The translations under genes were made by a program, and so were the position numbers. From positions 6,511,501 to 6,575,500 of the forward strand of contig NZ_AP023262.1 in assembly GCF_016756615.1 (NCBI RefSeq): a DNA stretch of 64,000 nucleotides, written 5' to 3'. Positions 58,323 through 64,000 of this stretch are shown piece by piece (within the stretch, counting starts at the first letter, position 1; the number at the start of each line of letters is the position of its first letter). Source of the DNA: Mesorhizobium sp. L-8-3 (lineage in GTDB: Bacteria; Pseudomonadota; Alphaproteobacteria; Rhizobiales; Rhizobiaceae). The notes under the pieces are model-generated. The model did not search any database and was not told the origin of the DNA. It worked only from the letters and a program-made list of their open reading frames with translations.

Positions 58323-59408
58323 ATGCTTCCAGCCACGGTCGATCGCTTGCAGCCGGCGCTCGCCATCATGCAGTCGGTCACGTCGCTGCAGGCACGTCTC
58401 CTGCACGAGGATGCGCCGAATGCGGCGGGCGGCCCGGCCGCAACGCCGGCCAGGGACATGAAGGCGGTCAACGATTACTATTTCGGTGGTCATCTCACCG
58501 TGACCGAGGCCATGACGAAGCTCTTCGAGCATGTCGTCGGCTATCTCAACGACAAGCTGGCGCTCGGCCGCGACGGCAGGGCGGCGGATGCCGCGGCCGG
58601 CGACGCATGGCGCGACAAGGCGCTGCGCGACGATATCGAGATCAACGGCGAGGACGATTTCTCGCTGCCCAAGCCTGGAGAGAGCGGCTTCTCCTTCCAG
58701 CGGGTCGCCCGCATGGTCCAGTCGGCCTTCAATGTCGACTTCCTCTCCCAGGACCGGGAACTGAAAAAGCTTCTGGAGGATACGATCGGCTTCCGGCTCG
58801 ACGGCATGAGTGTCGCCGATCTCCTGGAAGCCATGGTCGATCCCGGCAGCGAGGCCGCGGAGAAAGTCAAGGACGTGCTGAACGAAGGCCTGGCGGGCCA
58901 AACCGGCAGCAAGGCGAGCCAGCGGATGGAACGCGCGGCGTCGGGCGCGCAATCGGTGGAACAGGCCGTCGCCGCGGCCCTGCGGCCGTCGATCGGCGAG
59001 GTCGACCGGGAAACCCTCACCGAAGATCTCGAAGCGATCGGCAATGCCCGGGCACGTGAGAAGCTGCAACAGGCAGCCAGGCTTCCCCACGACCTCGCCG
59101 AAGCGCTCGAAGAGGAAAGCCCAACGGATCGCCCGCAAGGGCGCGGCAATGTCAGGATCGCCGCCGCAGTGCTCCAGGTCCTGGGCAGCTTCGGCGAGAC
59201 CGAGGGATTCGAACGGGCGGAAGGCGGCGAAGGCCGCGAGCCCGCCACAGCCGTTCTCGGCGCCGCACAGGCAGCGGAAGGGCCCGACCCGGCGCAAGGC
59301 GACGAACGCCCTGCCGTCACCACCCTCGTCAAGGCCTATCTCGAAACCCTGGAGCAGGAGCAGAACGAGCGGGAAGCCCGGGAAGAGCACCTCTCCCTGG
59401 TGCTGTAG
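58323..59408 (+). CDS. hypothetical protein, possibly cell-cycle controlled (361 aa)
   Basis: Starts at MLPATVDRLQPALAIMQSVTSLQARLLHED after AAAGGA; no homology recognised. Mostly helical and charged: DMKAVNDYYFGGHLTVTEAMTKLFEHVVGYLNDKLALGRDG, FQRVARMVQSAFNVDFLSQDRELKKLLEDTIGFRLDGMSVADLLEAMVDPGSEAAEKVKDVLNEG, then a Glu/Ala/Gly-rich tail ending AVTTLVKAYLETLEQEQNEREAREEHLSLVL with a coiled-coil-like heptad. No signal peptide, no membrane span, no Cys pairs. The CtrA-like box upstream suggests cell-cycle or motility-linked expression. Converges toward guaB with 103 bases between stops. Confidence 0.75.
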   Translation: MLPATVDRLQPALAIMQSVTSLQARLLHEDAPNAAGGPAATPARDMKAVNDYYFGGHLTVTEAMTKLFEHVVGYLNDKLALGRDGRAADAAAGDAWRDKALRDDIEINGEDDFSLPKPGESGFSFQRVARMVQSAFNVDFLSQDRELKKLLEDTIGFRLDGMSVADLLEAMVDPGSEAAEKVKDVLNEGLAGQTGSKASQRMERAASGAQSVEQAVAAALRPSIGEVDRETLTEDLEAIGNARAREKLQQAARLPHDLAEALEEESPTDRPQGRGNVRIAAAVLQVLGSFGETEGFERAEGGEGREPATAVLGAAQAAEGPDPAQGDERPAVTTLVKAYLETLEQEQNEREAREEHLSLVL

Positions 59409-59511
59409 CGCCGCTTCCGCGTTCCGAAAAATCGATGCCGATTATCGGGCCGATGCCTGGCCTTTCGCCGTGCCACCGGCACGACGAATTCGCGTTCCGC
59501 GAACCGGCTGC

Positions 59512-61011
59512 TCACGCCACGGGATAGTTGGGGCTCTCGCGCGTGATCGTCACGTCATGCGTGTGGCTCTCGCGCAGGCCGGCATTGGAGATGCGCACGA
59601 ATGTCGCCCTGGCGCGGAAGTCGGGGAGGTCGCGCGCGCCCACATAGCCCATCGCCGCCCGCAATCCGCCGGCAAGCTGGTGCAGCACGCCGGCCACCGG
59701 GCCCTTGTAGGGCACCTGGCCCTCGATGCCTTCCGGCACCAGCTTCAGCGTGTCGCGCACCTCGGCCTGGAAGTAGCGGTCGGCCGAACCCCTGGCCATC
59801 GCACCGACCGATCCCATGCCGCGATAGGCCTTGAAGGAGCGGCCCTGGTGCAGATAGACCTCGCCCGGGCTCTCGTCGGTGCCGGCCAGCAGCGAGCCGA
59901 TCATGGCAGCACCCGCGCCGGCCGCCAGCGCTTTGGCGAGATCGCCCGAATATTTGATGCCGCCGTCGGCGATGACGGAGACGCCAGCCTTGTCGGCCGT
60001 CTCGACCGCCGACATGATGGCCGAAAGCTGCGGCACGCCGACGCCCGCCACGATGCGGGTGGTGCAGATCGAGCCCGGACCGATGCCGACCTTCACCGCA
60101 TCGGCGCCCGCGTCGATCAGCGCCTGCGTCGCTTCCGCGGTCGCCACATTGCCGGCCATGATGCGCACGGAGTTCGACAGTTTCTTGGCGCGCGCCACCG
60201 CGTCGAGCACACGCTGCGAATGGCCGTGAGCGGTATCGATGACAAGAAGGTCGACGCCTGCCTCGATCAGCCGCTCGGCGCGCTCGAAACCGTCCTCGCC
60301 GACGCTGGTCGCGGCAGCGACGCGCAACCGTCCCTGGGAATCCTTGGCCGCATTCGGGTTGAGCTGCGCCTTTTCGATATCCTTGACCGTGATCAGCCCG
60401 ACGCAGTTGCCGCCGGCATCGACCACCAGAAGCTTCTCGATGCGGTGCTTGTGAAGCAGCCGCTTCGCCTCGTCCTGGTCGACCGTCTCCTTCACGGTGA
60501 TCAGATTGTCGCGGGTCATCAGCTCGGCCACCTTCTGGGCGGGGTTCGAGGCGAAACGCACGTCGCGATTGGTGAGGATGCCGACCAGCCGGCCGGTCCG
60601 CTGGCCGCCAGTGCCGCCATTCTCGACGACGGGAATGCCGGAGATGCCGTGGCCGCGCATCAGAGCCAGCGCATCCGCCAGCGTCGCGTCCGGGCCGATG
60701 GTCACGGGATTGACCACCATGCCCGATTCGAACTTCTTGACCTGTCGCACCTGCTCGGCCTGCTCGGCCGGCGAGAAGTTGCGGTGGATCACGCCAATGC
60801 CGCCGGCCTGGGCCATGGCGATGGCGAGCCGCGCCCCGGTCACCGTATCCATGGCCGCCGACAGGATCGGCACGTTGAGCTCGATGTCGCCGGCGATCGT
60901 CGTGCGGATGTCGGTCTGGCCGGGCATGACCTCGGAATGACCGGGCTGCAGCAGCACGTCGTCAAAGGTGAGCGCCAGCGCGCCGGTAGCGGTTTCGATG
61001 ATCTTTGCCAT
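59512..61011 (-). CDS. guaB: inosine-5'-monophosphate dehydrogenase
   Basis: 499 residues. Oxidises IMP to XMP, the step before GMP synthase, so the pathway is complete in this neighbourhood. TFDDVLLQPGHSEVMPG start motif, CBS pair at ~95-215 (VNPVTIGPDATLADALALMRGHGISGIPVVENGG and NLITVKETVDQDEAKRLLHKHRIEKLLVVD), NAD-binding barrel with GIGPGSICTTRIVAGVGVPQL (catalytic C316), VIADGGIKYSGDLAKALAAGAGAAMIGSLLAG, and the mobile flap YRGMGS. C-terminus SNAGLRESHTHDVTITRESPNYPV is standard. Normal length, intact. Confidence 0.98.
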   Translation of the reverse strand: MAKIIETATGALALTFDDVLLQPGHSEVMPGQTDIRTTIAGDIELNVPILSAAMDTVTGARLAIAMAQAGGIGVIHRNFSPAEQAEQVRQVKKFESGMVVNPVTIGPDATLADALALMRGHGISGIPVVENGGTGGQRTGRLVGILTNRDVRFASNPAQKVAELMTRDNLITVKETVDQDEAKRLLHKHRIEKLLVVDAGGNCVGLITVKDIEKAQLNPNAAKDSQGRLRVAAATSVGEDGFERAERLIEAGVDLLVIDTAHGHSQRVLDAVARAKKLSNSVRIMAGNVATAEATQALIDAGADAVKVGIGPGSICTTRIVAGVGVPQLSAIMSAVETADKAGVSVIADGGIKYSGDLAKALAAGAGAAMIGSLLAGTDESPGEVYLHQGRSFKAYRGMGSVGAMARGSADRYFQAEVRDTLKLVPEGIEGQVPYKGPVAGVLHQLAGGLRAAMGYVGARDLPDFRARATFVRISNAGLRESHTHDVTITRESPNYPVA

Positions 61012-61215
61012 TGCCGATCCCTGAATTGCGTTAAGGAGCGCGTGGCCATCGGCCCGCCCCCGACTCGAAAACTTCCCTTTCAGGATTGGCAGCGGCTGGT
61101 AACACGTCTCAGTGTCGATGAAAAGACTATGCTCCTGTCGATGGACGCCGGACCTCCTTGCCCGACGTCACATTCTCGGCAAGGTTGCAGCGGAAGGCAT
61201 GTCAACGGAAAAACA

Positions 61216-62316
61216 ATGAACGACGTCACCATCGATCCCAGCCCACGGCCGGCGCAGCAGAGAGTAAGGCGCGAGCCGTTCGTCTTCAGCGGCTCGACCC
61301 GCGAATATTTCGGTATCTGGATCGTCAACGTGCTGCTGACGATCGTGACCCTCGGCATCTACTCCGCCTGGGCGAAAGTCCGGCGTCAGCGCTATTTCTA
61401 CGGCAACACCTGCCTCGCCGGCGCGACTTTCGACTATCATGCCCGGCCGCGCCAGATCCTGGTCGGCCGCATCGCGGTCGTGGTCCTCTTCCTGCTCTAC
61501 AACGGCCTCACGACCGTTGCGCCGCTGGCCAGCCTCGCGGTCGGCGTCGTCTTCCTGTTCGCGGTCCCCTGGTTCATCATGCGCGGGCTGCGTTTCAACG
61601 CGCGGGTCACAAGCTATCGCAACGTGCGTTTCGATTTCGTCGGCGGCTATTGGGGCGCATTCCTCGCCTATATCGTCGGCGGGTTCCTGATGTACATATC
61701 GCTTGGCATCCTCGCCCCCTTGGCGTCGCAGTGGATGTGGAATTATACGCTGGGCAATGTCCGCTATGGCGGTCGGCCTGTCCGGTGCGAGCCGAGGCTC
61801 GGCCGGCTCTACGGCCAGTGGCGTCTCCCGGCCCTCCTATTCGTCGGCGGCCTCTTGGCGCTCATTGTCCCCATCGCCGCTGCCTTCTGGGCATTCATTC
61901 GGCTCGAAGACGCGACTGTTGATAAGTGGCTCTGGCTCGGCATTCTAGTGGGAAATTCGCCGACGCTGGTCGTGTTCGGCCTCCTTCTCCTCTTCGCCGT
62001 CGCCGGACTGCTCTATCGGGCCGGCATCCGCAATGTCGCCTTCAACGAAACGGTGATCGACGGCAGGCACATGCTGCATTCGTCGATCCGTCGCCGACGC
62101 TTCGCCTGGATCTCCGTCACCAACCTGCTCGCCACCGTCTTCAGCCTCGGCCTCGCCAGGCCCTGGGCCGCGATCCGCATGGCCAGGTACCTGTCCCTCG
62201 TCACCGCACTCGACGCGACCGGCTCGCTGGAGGATTATGCGGGCTCGATCGAACAATCGGGGAGCGCAGTCGGCGCGGAATATATGGACATAGAGGGCTT
62301 CGACCTTGGTTTCTGA
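61216..62316 (+). CDS. DUF898 (YjgN-like) multipass membrane protein
   Basis: 366 residues from MNDVTIDPSPRPAQQRVRREPFVFSGSTREYFGIWIVNVLLTIVTLGIYSAWAKVRRQRYFY, the DUF898 N-terminal signature (F.G...YF.IW.VN..L...TLGIYSAWAKVR...YFYG). About six or seven transmembrane helices follow (ILVGRIAVVVLFLLYNG, FLAYIVGGFLMYISLGILAPLAS, LPALLFVGGLLALIVPIAAAFWAF). A second SAWAKVR-like copy near the end (WISVTNLLATVFSLGLARPWAAIRMARYL) shows internal duplication. It overlaps the M48 peptidase gene by 11 bases, a common pairing in proteobacteria. Role unknown. Confidence 0.9.
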   Translation: MNDVTIDPSPRPAQQRVRREPFVFSGSTREYFGIWIVNVLLTIVTLGIYSAWAKVRRQRYFYGNTCLAGATFDYHARPRQILVGRIAVVVLFLLYNGLTTVAPLASLAVGVVFLFAVPWFIMRGLRFNARVTSYRNVRFDFVGGYWGAFLAYIVGGFLMYISLGILAPLASQWMWNYTLGNVRYGGRPVRCEPRLGRLYGQWRLPALLFVGGLLALIVPIAAAFWAFIRLEDATVDKWLWLGILVGNSPTLVVFGLLLLFAVAGLLYRAGIRNVAFNETVIDGRHMLHSSIRRRRFAWISVTNLLATVFSLGLARPWAAIRMARYLSLVTALDATGSLEDYAGSIEQSGSAVGAEYMDIEGFDLGF

Positions 62317-63400
62317 CGGACGGAGCGGCGGGCCGCTTTCCGGCCTGTGGCGCCCTCCCTTCACCGCGCGGGCGACCAGTGCGGTGCTGTCGGTCGACAT
62401 GGCGGGCAACGCCAGGACAATCGATCCGACCGCCAAGACCACGCTGGCGCAAGCGCATCTCGGGAAGATCGAGATCTCCGATCGTGTCGGCTCGATCCCG
62501 CGCATGCTCACCTTTCCCGACGGAAGCGTCTTCGAGACCGGCGACAACGATGCCGTCGACGCGCTGATCAGCGCGCGCTCCGGCCGCTTGTCCGGCTTCG
62601 TCCACCGGCTCGAGCGCTTCCACCCCCGGCTTCTCGTGCTCGTCGCCCTCGTCATCGGTCTCGCCTTCGCCACCTACCGCTATGCAGTGCCGGTGCTGGT
62701 CGAGGTCGCGGTGGCCGTCACCCCGCCGGTCGTGCCGGCCCTGATGAGCCACAGCGTACTTGCCTCGCTCGACCAGACGGTGTTGCAGCCGTCGGCGCTC
62801 GGGGCCGACCGGCGCAAGGCGATCTCGAACGGCTTTGCCGAACTCGCCGCAGCAGCGCGGCGCGGGACGGCGGCGGTCGCGGAGAACAAGGCGGCCGCCT
62901 ACACGCTCCACTTCCGCGACGGCGGCATGATCGGGCCGAACGCGTTTGCTCTCCCCGACGGTTCGATCATCCTCACCGACCAGCTCGTCGAGCTCGCCGG
63001 CAACGATGACGAGGCGGTGCTCGGTGTTCTCGCGCATGAGATCGGCCATGTCGACCATGCCCACAGCCTGCGCCAGCTCTATCGCGCCGCCGGCGTCACC
63101 GCGCTCATCATGCTGATCGGCGGCGACATCGGCTCCGGCACCGAGGATCTCCTCGTCCAGGGCTCGGCGCTGCTGTCGCTCTCTTATTCGCGCGACGCCG
63201 AACGCGAGGCGGATCGTTTCAGCGTCGAGCTCATGCACAAGGCAGGCCGCGATCCCTTGGCGATCGGCCGGTTCTTCGAGCTCCTTCGCGACAGGCTCGG
63301 CGACAAGGAGGGCAGCGACTTCTTCTCCACGCACCCCGCGACGCCCGAGCGCATAGAGGAGACAAAGCGCTACGCCGAGGAAGTGGCCCGGCAGCCCTGA
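62306..63400 (+). CDS. M48-family metallopeptidase, membrane-anchored
   Basis: 364 residues from a TTG overlapping the DUF898 gene; a later GTG near residue 27 is the alternative. N-terminal ~20-95 is a small beta-rich module (AVLSVDMAGNARTIDP, LGKIEISDRVGSIPRMLTFPDGSVFETGDND), one transmembrane helix (LLVLVALVIGLAFATYRYAVPVLV), then the M48 zinc protease: FALPDGSIILTDQLVELAGNDDEAVLGVLAHEIGHVDHAHSLRQLY (HEIGH at 244-248) and the Glu ligand in YSRDAEREADRFSVELMHKAG, with STHPATPERI at the C-terminus. Active site probably periplasmic. Coupled to the DUF898 protein, so they may act together in envelope quality control. Confidence 0.88.
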   Translation: MVSDGRSGGPLSGLWRPPFTARATSAVLSVDMAGNARTIDPTAKTTLAQAHLGKIEISDRVGSIPRMLTFPDGSVFETGDNDAVDALISARSGRLSGFVHRLERFHPRLLVLVALVIGLAFATYRYAVPVLVEVAVAVTPPVVPALMSHSVLASLDQTVLQPSALGADRRKAISNGFAELAAAARRGTAAVAENKAAAYTLHFRDGGMIGPNAFALPDGSIILTDQLVELAGNDDEAVLGVLAHEIGHVDHAHSLRQLYRAAGVTALIMLIGGDIGSGTEDLLVQGSALLSLSYSRDAEREADRFSVELMHKAGRDPLAIGRFFELLRDRLGDKEGSDFFSTHPATPERIEETKRYAEEVARQP

Positions 63401-64000
63401 GGCCGGCCATCGTCACCCTCGGGGACGGAGCTGACCGTCAAGGCCCGTGGGAGCGCCGCTCGATGACATCGCGCCGGCGGCGCAGGCGCTCTCACATCAA
63501 CGGCGGAGACAGGCGGAGGCGTCTCCTTCTTCGTTATCCAATCACCGCCGCCGCTGTTGGGTGGAGGCGTCTCCTTCTTCGTCATCCACAGGCGCGAGCA
63601 CGGAGCGAAGCAAGGTGCGAGTTGACCCGTGGATCCATGCCGTGACGGCGATGCAGGCGGCCGGCGGCTCAGGACGAGCCACCTCTGCCCACACGTCGCA
63701 AAGGCCGGGTGAACCATCCTGCACCGAAGCAGACGCTCGCGATCTCACGGCATGGATTCACGGATCTCCTCCGGCTCGCTGCGCTCGCCTCCGGGCCCGA
63801 GGATGACGAAGGGTGGGACGCCGTCGCCAATCCCAAGCGCTGAATAGAATGGCGCTACATCCGGCGCCGCCTAGGAACCGCGCTCGGCGGCACCAACGAC
63901 CGCACCACGACCTTGCGGCAATTTCACAGGACATGAATTGTTATTCATGTTAACCGATCGCCCAGAGCCGGCTCGTCCCGGCGCAGGAAAGCCGAAGCCG
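63401..64000. other. non-coding tail region with short repeats
   Basis: 600 bases after the M48 gene; no credible gene on either strand. Contains a 26-base direct repeat with one mismatch (63515-63540 and 63563-63588, 48 bases apart) and, around 63770-63830, GC-rich sequence with GGCCCGAGGATGACGAAGG, which resembles intergenic repeats common in Rhizobiales genomes. Codon-like open frames across it are short and lack ribosome sites. Confidence 0.5.
63515..63588. repeat. two-copy 26-base direct repeat
   Basis: GGAGGCGTCTCCTTCTTCGT followed by TATCCA at 63515-63540 and by CATCCA at 63563-63588, separated by 22 bases rich in CCG. Read on the minus strand both units give TKKETPP, but no start or ribosome site supports translation. 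A small intergenic duplication. Confidence 0.7.

Noticed and set aside
59044..62316. A 1090-codon reading that would fuse sequence antisense to guaB with the DUF898 gene
   Set aside because: The first ~700 codons are antisense to guaB and low-complexity; the family signature of DUF898 begins at the ATG at 61216.
1..64000. CRISPR arrays, tRNA or rRNA genes
   Set aside because: No regularly spaced repeats of CRISPR type and no recognisable tRNA cloverleaf or rRNA sequence were seen while reading the window; short tRNAs could still be missed by eye.

Overview
The window is high-GC DNA, most likely from an alphaproteobacterium of the Rhizobiales (Phyllobacteriaceae/Rhizobiaceae type). Three things point there: a rhizobial-type L-rhamnose operon (DeoR regulator, RhaS/T/P/Q ABC transporter, RhaK, fused RhaD aldolase-dehydrogenase, RhaI); a guaB / rsmB / guaA housekeeping neighbourhood; and a perfect CtrA-type box (TTAA-N7-TTAA). 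Species was not determined.

Layout. (1) 1-19932, minus strand: one long, tightly packed operon for an extracellular contractile injection system (eCIS). In transcription order: sheath, tube, Zn-Cys gp26-like baseplate protein, Pro/Ala-rich protein, DUF4255 tail-terminator-like protein, AAA+ ATPase, small protein, three tandem DUF4157 proteins (probable cargo), CIS-tube-domain protein, small LysM-like protein, hub, spike, 101-aa protein, gp25, and two large baseplate-wedge proteins; the second runs off the window. (2) 20373-31110: L-rhamnose catabolism, with rhaD-rhaI divergent from rhaR-S-T-P-Q-K; rhaU is missing. (3) 31347-39635: a complete four-gene Wadjet (JetABCD, DUF2397/2398/TIGR02680/DUF2399 type) anti-plasmid system, followed by a vapC fragment. 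(4) 40071-47125: TRAP transporter, GntR regulator, enolase-superfamily dehydratase, gluconate-5-dehydrogenase-like SDR and idonate-5-dehydrogenase-like enzyme, a plausible idonate/gluconate-type sugar-acid pathway. (5) 47338-53798: accessory region with vapBC, a DUF3883 protein, a decayed chimeric gene, a dienelactone hydrolase divergent from a GlxA/AraC-type regulator, and an intact ISAzo13-like insertion sequence. It ends exactly at the 3' end of guaA. (6) 53799-63400: core genes guaA, MTA/SAH nucleosidase, thioesterase, rsmB, an unknown gene behind a CtrA-like box, guaB, DUF898 membrane protein and M48 protease. The last 600 bases hold only short intergenic repeats.

The most interesting parts are: the eCIS with three DUF4157 proteins that share one N-terminal module but have unrelated C-termini, two with an extra HExxH motif and two with barrel-like ends; a second copy of the guaA 3' terminus plus its flank at 48920-48984, which marks a probable integration hotspot with tandem elements; a perfect 34-bp palindrome inside jetC; and a perfect hairpin covering one possible rhaT start. 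All functional calls come from reading sequence motifs and gene order; no database search was run.
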